Source: AWTP1-13 sp035550075 (GTDB lineage: Bacteria; Pseudomonadota; Alphaproteobacteria; Rhizobiales; Hyphomicrobiaceae). Taken from it: 38,822 nt of DNA. The position numbers and the translations under genes were made by a program. The notes beneath the pieces are model-generated. The model saw only the letters and a program-made list of their open reading frames with translations. It had not been told where the DNA came from and searched no databases. Position 1 is the first letter of the stretch. The number at the start of each line of letters is the position of its first letter. The stretch is taken from the NCBI GenBank assembly GCA_035550075.1, contig DASZQG010000012.1, forward strand, positions 1 through 38,822, read 5' to 3'. Shown piece after piece: positions 8,280-15,586 of the stretch.

Positions 8280-8708
8280 TCAGGCTGTAACGCGCGCCGG
8301 TTCCGGTCCAAGTTCGCCGAATGCGCCTGCGCGCAGATCGCACACCGCGAGATGGCACTTGTCCCAGTCGGCACAGTCGTAAACGTGCACTTCGTTGGCG
8401 CCCAACGTTGCGCCGCGCTGGCGGATGCGCGCAAGATTCAAGCTCGCTGCTTCGCGCCCGCAGAGCCCGACATGCAGCGGGGTACGACGGCCCTGCGCGT
8501 CGCGGCGCACCAGCACGTAGCACGCCTCGCTCAGCGGCGGACACCACACGAGACTGTAAACCTCATGGCGGTAGCGCCGGCCGGATGCGCCGCGCCACGT
8601 GTGCCGGCCTTCTGGCGCAACCGCGCGTGCCTGGGGTGCACCCGCGCCCAGCGCAGACTCGCGCTGCCGGCTCATCGGGACGGGAAGGGTGAGAATGCGG
8701 GCCGTCAT
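8280..8708 (-). CDS. Unknown protein, 142 residues, Cys-rich
   Basis: A complete small frame on the minus strand, convergent with the cyclotransferase gene (3 bases between stops). I do not recognise a domain. The N-terminal 40 residues are variable-looking; from about 42 on the protein is structured-looking, with 'YRHEVYSLVWCPPL', 'HVGLCGREAASLNLARIRQRG' and 'VHVYDCADWDKCHLAVCDLRAG'. Six Cys residues and several His could bind metal, but there is no standard CxxC pair. No signal peptide or membrane segment is seen. It lies downstream of nrdJ on the same strand with a 217-base gap containing a 7-bp inverted repeat (8874-8891), so it is probably expressed separately. Coding status is inferred from composition and the lack of a better frame. 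Confidence 0.65.
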   Translation of the reverse strand: MTARILTLPVPMSRQRESALGAGAPQARAVAPEGRHTWRGASGRRYRHEVYSLVWCPPLSEACYVLVRRDAQGRRTPLHVGLCGREAASLNLARIRQRGATLGANEVHVYDCADWDKCHLAVCDLRAGAFGELGPEPARVTA

Positions 8709-8925
8709 CTGGCGCCACCAATCGATACGCTCGCTCTATCAAGCGAGACAGCCAAGTACTCGTGGTCTCTAGCGGAATTATGGCTGAACATGTGTCATTT
8801 CAAGGCAGCGTGACCTTTAGCGCAGACGTCGGAAGATCACATGCAGTTGAGGTCCCGCGAGCCTGTTTCCAGCGACCGCTGGAGAGCGGTCCCTGTACGT
8901 CAACGCGGACGAATGGCGGTCGGTT

Positions 8926-11301
8926 TCAGTCGCAGCGTGAATAGCCGCAGTTCTCGCAAACCCAGCAGCCTTCCTCGCGCCGGAGGGCCTGGTAATTGCA
9001 CCGGGGGCAGGTGCGGCCCCGCGCGGGCCGTTCGCCGGTGACCGCGGCGACACCTCCCTCCGCGGCGGTCAGCGTGCGGTCGGCGGCCGGCTGAGCCACG
9101 CCCTCGGCGCTTGTCAGGAAGCCGATCCGCCGCATGTGGTTCTCGATCACCTGGCCGATGGCGGCAATCAGGCTCGGCACGTAGCGCCCGCCCAGCCATT
9201 GCCCGCCCTGCGGGTCAAAGATCGCCTTCAGTTCCTCGACCACGAATGAGATATCGCCGCCGCGGCGGAAGATGGCGCTGATCATGCGCGTCAGCGCCAC
9301 CGTCCAGGCGTAGTGCTCGAGGTTCTTGGAATTGATGAATACCTCGAATGGCCGGCGGCGGCCGTCGCGCTCGATGTCGTTGATGGTGATGTAGAGCGAA
9401 TGGTCGCTGCCCGGCCAGCGCAGCTTGTAGGTGGCGCCGAGCAGTACCGGGTCGCGCTGCAGGGGCTGGGCCATGTAGACGATGCCTCCCGAGCGCCCGG
9501 CCGTCTCCAGCAGCGGACGGGGTTCCGGCTCGGCGACGGAGCCAACTACGTGCGCTTCCGATTCCTGCGCCGCCGCCGCAGGCGTCGCTTGTGAACGGCT
9601 CAGCACCGCGCCGGTGATCGGGTTCGGGCGGTAGGTGGTGCAGCCCTTGAGGCCAAGGGCATAGGCGTCGAGATAGATGTCCTTGAACGCCTCGAAGCTG
9701 ATGTCGACGGGGCAGTTGATGGTCTTGGAAATCGAGCTGTCGACGTGACGCTGCAGGGCGGCCTGCATCTCCAGATGTGCCCGCGGCGGCAGCGCCTCGG
9801 CCGTCACGAACGCGTCGCTCAGCGGCGTCTCCGCCCCGTGCTGCGCGCGATAGAGCGCGTGCGCATAGTCTTCCACCGGTTCGACGCGCGAGCTGCCATC
9901 GCGTTCGAGCACGCGCCGTTCGTAGCGGAAATCGAACACCGGCTCGACGCCGCTCGAGACGTTGCACGCCAGCAGCGAAATGGTGCCCGTCGGCGCAATC
10001 GAGGTCAGCAGGCCGTTGCGGATCCCATGCCGGGCGATTTCGCCGCGCACATGTTCGGGCAGCCGGCGCACGCCAGGCGCGGCCAGGAAGCGGTCGGCGT
10101 CATAGAGCGGAAATGCGCGCTTTTCCTGGGCCAGTGCCACGCTGGCGAGGTACGCAGCGGTCTGAATGGAGGCCATCCAGCTCTCGGCCAGCGCGACCGC
10201 CTGCGGGCTGCCATAGCGGATGCCGCACAGGATCAGTGCGTCGGCGAGGCCCGTGACGCCGAGCCCGATGCGCCGCTTGCTCTTGGCTTCGTTCTTCTGG
10301 GCCGGGAGCGGGTAGGCGGACACGTCGATGGCATCGTCGAGAAACCGCACCGCCGTCGCCGTCAGCGTCTCCAGCCGCGCGGTGTCGATCCGCGCCTCGG
10401 AGGTGAACGGCTTCTCAACCAGCCGGGCCAGGTTGATCGAGCCAAGGAGGCAGGCGCCATGCGGCGGCAGCGGCTGTTCCCCGCAGGGATTTGTGGCGCG
10501 GATCTCCTCGCAATAGGAGAGGTTGTTTTCCGCATTGATGCGATCGATGAACACGACGCCCGGCTCGGCATAATCGTAGGTGGCGCGCATGATCCGGTCC
10601 CACAGCGCGCGTGCGCGGACCGTGCGGTAGACCTTCCCCTCGAATGTGAGCTCCCATGGCGTATCCTCGCGCACGGCCTGCAGGAACGCGTCCGTCACCA
10701 GGATCGACAGGTTGAAATTCCTGAGCCGCGCCGGATCGGCCTTGGCGTCGACGAACAGCTCGATATCGGGATGGGCGCAGTCGAGCGTCGCCATCATCGC
10801 TCCGCGGCGCGCGCCGGCCGACATGATGGTGCGGCACATGGCGTCCCACACGTCCATGAAGCTGACCGGGCCCGAGGCATCCGCCCCGATGCTCTTCACC
10901 AGGGCGCCCTTGGGCCGCAGCGTGGAAAAGTCGTGCCCGATGCCGCCGCCGAGCTGCATCGTCAGCGCCGCTTCCTTCACGTTGTCGAAGATCGACCCGA
11001 GGTCGTCTTCGATGCGCCCCATGACGAAGCAGTTGAACAGCGTCACGGCGCGGCGGCTGCCCGCCCCGGCCAGGATGCGGCCGGCCGGAAGGAAGGCGAA
11101 ATCTTCCATCGCCGCGACGAAGCGCTCGGTCCAGCGCGCGCGCAGCCTCTTGGGCTCGGCCGCTGCGACCGCGCGGGCCACGCGCTGCCAGGTATCCGAC
11201 AGGCTGGAATCGATGACACTGCCGTCGTTCGCCTTCAGGCGATACTTCATGTCCCAGATCTGGCGGGAGATCGCCGGCAATGCGGATTCGGGGACGCTCA
11301 T
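8926..11301 (-). CDS. nrdJ: Adenosylcobalamin-dependent (class II) ribonucleotide reductase
   Basis: 791-residue enzyme that reduces ribonucleotides to deoxyribonucleotides with a B12-generated radical and no oxygen requirement. The radical-site motif NPCGE is at 271-275 (N271, thiyl C273, E275). The redox cysteines are the Cys of 'FNCFVMG' (C91) and that of 'GACLLGSINL' (C284). A TSCPD-type domain covers about 610-740, and the C-terminus ends in a four-Cys zinc ribbon (CPRC...CENC). The start is supported by GGAG 5 bases upstream. It has its own promoter region with a LexA-type box, so DNA-damage induction is predicted. No cobalamin riboswitch was recognised in the leader. No class I RNR is encoded in this window. 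Confidence 0.95.
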   Translation of the reverse strand: MSVPESALPAISRQIWDMKYRLKANDGSVIDSSLSDTWQRVARAVAAAEPKRLRARWTERFVAAMEDFAFLPAGRILAGAGSRRAVTLFNCFVMGRIEDDLGSIFDNVKEAALTMQLGGGIGHDFSTLRPKGALVKSIGADASGPVSFMDVWDAMCRTIMSAGARRGAMMATLDCAHPDIELFVDAKADPARLRNFNLSILVTDAFLQAVREDTPWELTFEGKVYRTVRARALWDRIMRATYDYAEPGVVFIDRINAENNLSYCEEIRATNPCGEQPLPPHGACLLGSINLARLVEKPFTSEARIDTARLETLTATAVRFLDDAIDVSAYPLPAQKNEAKSKRRIGLGVTGLADALILCGIRYGSPQAVALAESWMASIQTAAYLASVALAQEKRAFPLYDADRFLAAPGVRRLPEHVRGEIARHGIRNGLLTSIAPTGTISLLACNVSSGVEPVFDFRYERRVLERDGSSRVEPVEDYAHALYRAQHGAETPLSDAFVTAEALPPRAHLEMQAALQRHVDSSISKTINCPVDISFEAFKDIYLDAYALGLKGCTTYRPNPITGAVLSRSQATPAAAAQESEAHVVGSVAEPEPRPLLETAGRSGGIVYMAQPLQRDPVLLGATYKLRWPGSDHSLYITINDIERDGRRRPFEVFINSKNLEHYAWTVALTRMISAIFRRGGDISFVVEELKAIFDPQGGQWLGGRYVPSLIAAIGQVIENHMRRIGFLTSAEGVAQPAADRTLTAAEGGVAAVTGERPARGRTCPRCNYQALRREEGCWVCENCGYSRCD

Positions 11302-11358
11302 GAAGGCTCCGCGAGCTTCACTCTCCAGACACCCGCCGAACGGCGGCCTTGGTTGTAT

Positions 11359-11389
11359 GTTCTATAAATGTTCTCATAACCGCGTTCAA
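11359..11389 (-). promoter_or_regulatory. nrdJ promoter with alphaproteobacterial LexA (SOS) box
   Basis: The plus strand reads GTTC-TATAAAT-GTTC at 11359-11373, exactly the direct-repeat GTTC-N7-GTTC operator used by alphaproteobacterial LexA. On the minus strand a sigma70-like promoter overlaps it: -35 TTGAAC (11389-11384), a 17-base spacer, and -10 TATAGA (11366-11361). Transcription would begin near 11353, about 50 bases before the nrdJ ATG at 11301. LexA bound here would cover the -10 element, so repression in undamaged cells and induction during SOS is the natural inference. A weaker plus-strand promoter (TTGTAT, 16 bases, CATAAC at 11353-11380) could also fire outward. Confidence 0.7.
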
Positions 11390-11397
11390 CCGGGAAA

Positions 11398-11570
11398 TGG
11401 TGTGCAGCGATGCGCAGCGCCAGCTTAGTCCTGCACATCAGGCAAGGGAGGTATGCGTCCGCCGGAGAATATATTTGCTGCTGGGCCGTTGTCTCAGCGA
11501 CCCGCTCATCCCCGCACCGGCGGGTCAATAACCAGGGCGCCTTACCCCGCATGAGGCGCCCTGATCTTTT
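11398..11570 (+). ncRNA. Candidate structured small RNA divergent from nrdJ
   Basis: Three hairpins follow each other on the plus strand. Bases 11398-11407 pair with 11431-11440 (10 pairs, one G-U). Bases 11499-11505 pair with 11520-11526 (7 pairs). Bases 11533-11542 pair with 11554-11563 (10 pairs), followed by ATCTTTT. No plus-strand gene precedes this terminator within the intergenic region, so it should end a short non-coding transcript. The 5' end would lie near the LexA box, where a weak plus-strand promoter is visible. I do not recognise a known RNA family. The alternative is that the hairpins belong to the tail of the alkyltransferase mRNA on the minus strand. Confidence 0.4.
11533..11570 (+). 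terminator. Intrinsic terminator
   Basis: A perfect 10-bp GC-rich stem (CAGGGCGCCT / AGGCGCCCTG) with an 11-base loop, followed on the plus strand by ATCTTTT. Read on the minus strand it is followed by GGTTATTG, a poor U-tract, so plus-strand use is more likely. It might still slow transcription from the alkyltransferase gene toward nrdJ. Confidence 0.7.
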
Positions 11571-11614
11571 CTGGCGATGGAAATCACCATCCAGCCCGCG
11601 GAAGGGCCTCCTGG

Positions 11615-12517
11615 CTAAGCCTGGGCCCGCAGGCGACCTGTCTCCCAGCCGATCAGAGCCCGCTTCCGGGTCAGGCCCCAATGGTACCCGCCGAGGTTGC
11701 CGTCGCCTCGTAACACACGGTGGCAGGGCACAACGAAGGAGATCGGGTTGCGGCCAACGGCCGAGCCCACCGCGCGGGACGCCGCCGGGGCACCGATGTG
11801 GCGGGCGATGTCGGTGTAGCTGACGGCCCGGCCCATAGGGATCTTCAGCAACGTCTCCCAGACCCGCACGTCGAAATCCGTGCCGATCATCACCAGCCGC
11901 ACGGGCTGCTCCCGGGCCCACTGCGAGGGATCGAAAATGACCCTCGCGTGGCCGGTAGTCTTCTCCGGAGCCTCCACAAACCGCGCTTTCGGCCAGCGCG
12001 CCATCATGTCGGCCAGCGCGCCCTCCCGCGTTTGACCGGCGTCGTCGTTGACGAAGGCGAGGCCGGCCAGGCCGCGGTCGGTGACCATCAGCAGCGCATC
12101 GCCGAATGGCGAGGCGTGATAGCCGTAGGCCATGTCCAGGCCCTCGCCGCGGCGCTTGTAATCGCCCGGCGTCATCGCCTCGTGCGACACGAACAGATCG
12201 TGCAGCCGGCTGGCCCCGGAAAGGCCCACCTCATGGGCGGTCTCCAGCAGGCTCGCCGAATCCGCAAGCAGGTTGCGCGCGCGGTTGACGGTGATGGCCT
12301 GCACAAATTCCTTCGGGCTCAGTCCGCACCAGCGCTTGAACACCTTCTGGCAGTGCGCGGGGCTCAGTCCAAGGTGCTGGGCGAGGCGGTCGAGCGAGGG
12401 CTGCTCGGCCCACGTCTCTGACAGGAAGGAGATGGCGCGGCGGATGAGCTGATAATCGTGAGACTGATTGGCCCGGCCCGTAGCTGTCGGGGATGCGATG
12501 GTGGTGGTTTGCAACAT
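11615..12517 (-). CDS. AraC-type / O6-alkylguanine DNA alkyltransferase (Ada-like, without N-terminal domain)
   Basis: 300-residue two-domain protein. Residues about 22-122 form an AraC-type double helix-turn-helix ('SLDRLAQHLGLSPAHCQKVF' and 'LLETAHEVGLSGASRLHDLF'). Residues about 130-295 form the alkyltransferase domain, with the suicide-acceptor C265 in PCHRVL and the preceding 'AVGRNPI'. It should remove O6-alkyl groups from guanine by irreversible transfer to C265. The E. coli Ada N-terminal zinc domain (phosphotriester repair and methyl sensing) is absent, so activation by methylphosphotriester sensing is not expected. A methyl-independent or target-unknown regulatory role remains possible. 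It lies upstream of nrdJ on the same strand, 313 bases apart. No LexA-type box was seen directly upstream of its start. Confidence 0.93.
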   Translation of the reverse strand: MLQTTTIASPTATGRANQSHDYQLIRRAISFLSETWAEQPSLDRLAQHLGLSPAHCQKVFKRWCGLSPKEFVQAITVNRARNLLADSASLLETAHEVGLSGASRLHDLFVSHEAMTPGDYKRRGEGLDMAYGYHASPFGDALLMVTDRGLAGLAFVNDDAGQTREGALADMMARWPKARFVEAPEKTTGHARVIFDPSQWAREQPVRLVMIGTDFDVRVWETLLKIPMGRAVSYTDIARHIGAPAASRAVGSAVGRNPISFVVPCHRVLRGDGNLGGYHWGLTRKRALIGWETGRLRAQA

Positions 12518-12603
12518 GGTCGATTCTCGCGGTTGTTAGCGGCGATGCACCATGATCTAGGGCTGCCCGCGCCCCGTATCGACCCGATTCCTGCGCGTCG
12601 TCC

Positions 12604-13104
12604 TTAAATTCGCGCGCCGCCGCGCGCGCTCGTCAGGGCGGCCTTCAAAGCGTCGGCGAAATCCCGCCGCTCGTCGTCGGTGAGAAAACGCCCGATGGCG
12701 AGCCGACCCCCCCGCGAAATCAGGTCCAGATCGGTGCGCCCATTCGGCCGCTGCCGAAGGCTCACCCGAGCCCAGTAGGGATTGCAGGAGAAACGTTCGC
12801 TGCGGCCGCTCGGGCGCACCCGCGTCACCGTCAGCGCATCGGGGGTCACTTCCACCGTCTCATACATGCGCCCCGCACGGTAGTTGAGCCGGAAAGCCGC
12901 GTAGAGCAGAAGCGCATCAAGGCCAAAAAACCCCGCAACGGGCCAGGCGCCCATCAGCACGAAGGCCACCCCCGAGGCGAAGCTCACTACGGCCAACCCC
13001 GTCATCAGCAGCAGGAAGCCCTTGGGCCCCAGCGACCGATATGGCATCAGCACCGCGCGAAACACATCCGGCTCGGCTTGCGTTCGGGCCGTCTTTTCGT
13101 CCAT
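12604..13104 (-). CDS. DUF2244 membrane protein
   Basis: 166-residue protein with two adjacent hydrophobic segments (about 28-48 and 51-70), then a soluble region 'YETVEVTPDALTVTRVRPSGR', 'NPYWARVSLRQ' and a C-terminal 'IGRFLTDDERRDFADALKAAL'. This matches DUF2244, an inner-membrane family of unknown function found next to nth in many alphaproteobacteria. The start at 13104 (MDEKTART) is chosen; an in-frame extension to 13215 would overlap the divergent nth gene and looks non-conserved. It is divergent from nth with about 45 bases between start codons, so the two share a promoter region. Confidence 0.88.
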   Translation of the reverse strand: MDEKTARTQAEPDVFRAVLMPYRSLGPKGFLLLMTGLAVVSFASGVAFVLMGAWPVAGFFGLDALLLYAAFRLNYRAGRMYETVEVTPDALTVTRVRPSGRSERFSCNPYWARVSLRQRPNGRTDLDLISRGGRLAIGRFLTDDERRDFADALKAALTSARGGARI

Positions 13105-13148
13105 GACTGGGCTTTCGACGCTTGTTCCTGAACCTGACAACGCACGCC

Positions 13149-13895
13149 ATGCCAACAGCGATCCGGCCGGGGCGAACCCCCGCCCCAATAAAGCGCGGCG
13201 CCAGGCGCAAAGCAAACGCCTCGCCTGCGCGCGTTGCGGAGATATTCCGCCGGTTCGCAGCGGCCAATCCAGAACCCAGGGGCGAGCTCGAATATGTGAA
13301 CCCCTACACCCTGCTCGTGGCGGTGGTGCTGTCCGCGCAGGCGACCGACGCCGGCGTCAACAAGGCGACGCGGGGCCTGTTCAAGGTTGCCGACAGCCCG
13401 AAGAAGATGGTGGCGCTCGGCGAGGACGCCGTGCGCGACTCCATCAAGACGATCGGCCTCTATCGCAACAAGGCCAGGAACGTCATCGCTCTCTCCGAGA
13501 AGCTGCTGGCGGCACATGGCGGCAAGGTGCCGCAAGATCGCGCGGCCCTGGAGGCGCTGCCGGGCGTTGGCCGCAAGACCGCTAACGTTGTGCTCAACAT
13601 TGCCTTTGGCGAGCCGACGCTGGCCGTCGACACGCATGTGTTCCGCGTGGCGCACCGGCTGGATTTGGCGCGGGGCAAGACGCCCCACGATGTCGAGGTG
13701 GAGCTGCTGAAAGTGATCCCGCAACGCTATCTGCACCACGCCCACCACTGGCTGATCCTGCATGGACGCTACGTCTGCCAAGCGCGCAAGCCGCGCTGTG
13801 ACGTGTGCGTGGTGTGCAATCTGTGCAACTCGGCCGACAAGTGGTTCGATTGCGGCCCGCCAAAACCTGCAACACGGGAAAGGGCCGCCTCATGA
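13149..13895 (+). CDS. nth: Endonuclease III
   Basis: 248-residue base-excision DNA glycosylase/AP lyase for oxidised pyrimidines. The helix-hairpin-helix LPGVGRKTANVVL (137-149) contains the catalytic Lys (K143). The catalytic Asp is D161 in AVDTHVFR. The 4Fe-4S loop has the exact C-x6-C-x2-C-x5-C spacing (C210, C217, C220, C226). The basic N-terminal 25 residues are an ordinary extension. The frame also allows TTG at 13122, nine codons earlier; neither start has a strong ribosome site, and I prefer the ATG. The stop overlaps the start of the class V aminotransferase gene (ATGA). Confidence 0.95.
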   Translation: MPTAIRPGRTPAPIKRGARRKANASPARVAEIFRRFAAANPEPRGELEYVNPYTLLVAVVLSAQATDAGVNKATRGLFKVADSPKKMVALGEDAVRDSIKTIGLYRNKARNVIALSEKLLAAHGGKVPQDRAALEALPGVGRKTANVVLNIAFGEPTLAVDTHVFRVAHRLDLARGKTPHDVEVELLKVIPQRYLHHAHHWLILHGRYVCQARKPRCDVCVVCNLCNSADKWFDCGPPKPATRERAAS

Positions 13896-15073
13896 GCGTC
13901 GCCAAGGGCCGCGAATTCCTGAGCATCCCCGGGCCCACAAACATCCCCGACGAGGTGCTCGCCGCCATGCACCGGCCGGCGATCGACATCTATTCGGGCG
14001 AGCTGATCGGCATCACCGAGCGCTGCCAGGCCGACCTGAAGACCATCTTTGGCACCAAGGGCAGCACCTACATCTACGCCGCCAACGGCCACGGCGGCTG
14101 GGAGGCTGCGCTGACCAATGTGCTCTCGCGCGGTGACTCGGTGCTGGTGCTGGAGAGCGGCCGCTTTGCCGCCGGCTGGGGCGAGATGGCCGCAATGCTT
14201 GGAATAGAAGTGGAGACGGTCAAGGGCGACTGGCGCCGCGCCGTCGACCCGGCCGCGGTCGAGGATGCGTTGCGGCGCGACCGGCAGCACCGCATCAAGG
14301 CCGTGCTGGTGGTGCAGATCGACACTGCGTCCGGCGTGGTGAATGACATTCCCGCAATCCGCAAAGCGCTGGACGCCGCCGGCCACCCCGCCCTCCTGAT
14401 GGTGGATTGCGTCGCCTCGCTCGCCTGCATGCCTTTCGCGATGGATGCCTGGGGCGTGGACGTGGCGATGGCCGGGTCACAGAAGGGCCTGATGACGCCG
14501 CCGGGTCTCGCTTTCGTCGCCGCCAGCCCGAAGGCGCGAGAGATCCATACTCGTGCAGGATTGCGGACGCTCTACTGGGACTGGACCTTCCGCGAAGGGG
14601 AGGTCCACTACCAGAAATACTGCGGGACGCCGCCAGAGCAGCTCCTGTTCGCCTTTCGCAAGGCGCTCGACATGCTGCTGGCCGAGGGCCTGGAAGCGGC
14701 CATCCGGCGTCACGCGCTGCTGGCCGAGGCGACGCGGCAGGCGGTCGAACAATGGGCCAAGGGCCAGGTGCTCGCCTTCAACATCCTCAACCCCGCGGAG
14801 CGCGCCAACTCCATCACCAATATCCTCGTTCAGGGCCGCGAGCCGCAACCGCTGCTCGACTATTGCCGCGACAAGTGCGGCGTGGTCCTTGGCATCGGCC
14901 TCGGCGATCTGTCGGGCAAAGCTTTCCGCATTGCCCACATGGGGCATATCAACGCGCCGATGCTGCTGGGCACGCTGGGTGCCGTCGAAATGGGCCTGAA
15001 GGCGCTCGGCATTCCGCACGGCAGCGGCGTGCAGGCTGCGGTGGCCTATCTGGGGCGCGAGGTGGCGGCGTAG
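13892..15073 (+). CDS. Class V aminotransferase, alanine/serine-glyoxylate aminotransferase-like
   Basis: 393-residue PLP enzyme of fold type I, class V. 'FLSIPGPTNIPDEVL' at the N-terminus, 'NGHGGWEAALTN' (65-76), D172 in MVDCVASL, and the PLP lysine K198 in GSQKGLMTPPGLAF are all characteristic of alanine-glyoxylate and serine-glyoxylate aminotransferases. These enzymes convert glyoxylate to glycine using alanine or serine as amino donor. In methylotrophs the serine-glyoxylate enzyme is part of the serine cycle, but no other serine-cycle gene is in the window, so this is left open. The start at 13892 overlaps the nth stop, which makes co-translation likely; an upstream in-frame ATG (13805) lies inside nth and is rejected. 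Confidence 0.9.
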   Translation: MSVAKGREFLSIPGPTNIPDEVLAAMHRPAIDIYSGELIGITERCQADLKTIFGTKGSTYIYAANGHGGWEAALTNVLSRGDSVLVLESGRFAAGWGEMAAMLGIEVETVKGDWRRAVDPAAVEDALRRDRQHRIKAVLVVQIDTASGVVNDIPAIRKALDAAGHPALLMVDCVASLACMPFAMDAWGVDVAMAGSQKGLMTPPGLAFVAASPKAREIHTRAGLRTLYWDWTFREGEVHYQKYCGTPPEQLLFAFRKALDMLLAEGLEAAIRRHALLAEATRQAVEQWAKGQVLAFNILNPAERANSITNILVQGREPQPLLDYCRDKCGVVLGIGLGDLSGKAFRIAHMGHINAPMLLGTLGAVEMGLKALGIPHGSGVQAAVAYLGREVAA

Positions 15074-15113
15074 ACGCTCGCGCGACCACCGAGATGCCGC
15101 CCAGCCGGCGGTC

Positions 15114-15494
15114 CTATCGCAGCAGCTCCTTCCCGTTCCAGGTGACGCTGGTGGCGAAATGGCTGCATCCGTTCCCCTTTGCGTCCGGGGCGCGATAGCA
15201 GCCTAGTGTGACATTCTGGTCGAGGATGCTGCGCATGTCGTCCTCGGTGGTCCTGGTGGTTGCGACATGCGCCGTCACCATCCCCGTCGAGGTCGCAAGT
15301 TCGATCCGGTACGAAGGATCGCCGCAGCCAAAGAAAAGATAGAGGATTTTGGGCATGGTGCAGCCCGGCGTGACCCTGGCGATGGTCTTCACCGCGCCAG
15401 TGATCTGGTGGTTGGCCGCTTTAGGGCTCTCGCCGCAGGCAGCGAGCGCACACGTGGCCCCCGCCAGCGACGCAAGCAAGAAGAATTTCCGCAC
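15114..15494 (-). CDS. Small lipoprotein of unknown function
   Basis: 126-residue protein with a clear lipoprotein signal: a short basic N-terminus (MRKF), a hydrophobic run and lipobox LAAC at about 16-19. The mature part contains 'CTMPKILYLFFGCGDPSYRIEL' split by Cys residues, 'LDQNVTLGCYRAPDAKG' and a final 'HFATSVTWNGKELL'. Four Cys residues in the mature region could form disulfides in the periplasm. I do not recognise the family. It lies downstream of the gabD-type gene on the same strand, but a strong terminator lies between them, so it probably has its own promoter. Confidence 0.8.
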   Translation of the reverse strand: MRKFFLLASLAGATCALAACGESPKAANHQITGAVKTIARVTPGCTMPKILYLFFGCGDPSYRIELATSTGMVTAHVATTRTTEDDMRSILDQNVTLGCYRAPDAKGNGCSHFATSVTWNGKELLR

Positions 15495-15530
15495 CGCTAT
15501 CCCTCCCGAAATTGAAAAGCGTCTTCATGG

Positions 15531-15567
15531 GTCGAAAAAGGCCGGACCCTGGGGTCCGGCCTTCGAC
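15531..15567 (-). terminator. Intrinsic terminator of the gabD-type gene
   Basis: An 11-bp stem (15538-15548 with 15553-15563) with a 4-base loop, followed on the minus strand by five T residues (15539-15535). Outer bases 15531-15534 and 15564-15567 can also pair. It begins about 20 bases past the stop codon at 15587. Confidence 0.88.
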
Positions 15568-15586
15568 CTCGTGCAGCCTGAGACTG

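Larger units (their letters stand above)
11302..11614. other. Intergenic region between the alkyltransferase gene and nrdJ
   Basis: No convincing coding sequence lies here. It holds the nrdJ promoter with a LexA-type operator (11359-11389) and, on the plus strand, three consecutive hairpins ending in an intrinsic terminator (11398-11570). The remaining 44 bases to the alkyltransferase stop show nothing recognisable. Confidence 0.7.

Noticed and set aside
11302..11614. Cobalamin or thiamine riboswitch upstream of nrdJ
   Set aside because: A B12 switch would be logical, and CTGAGA occurs on the minus strand, but neither the B12 box nor the second thi-box element is present.
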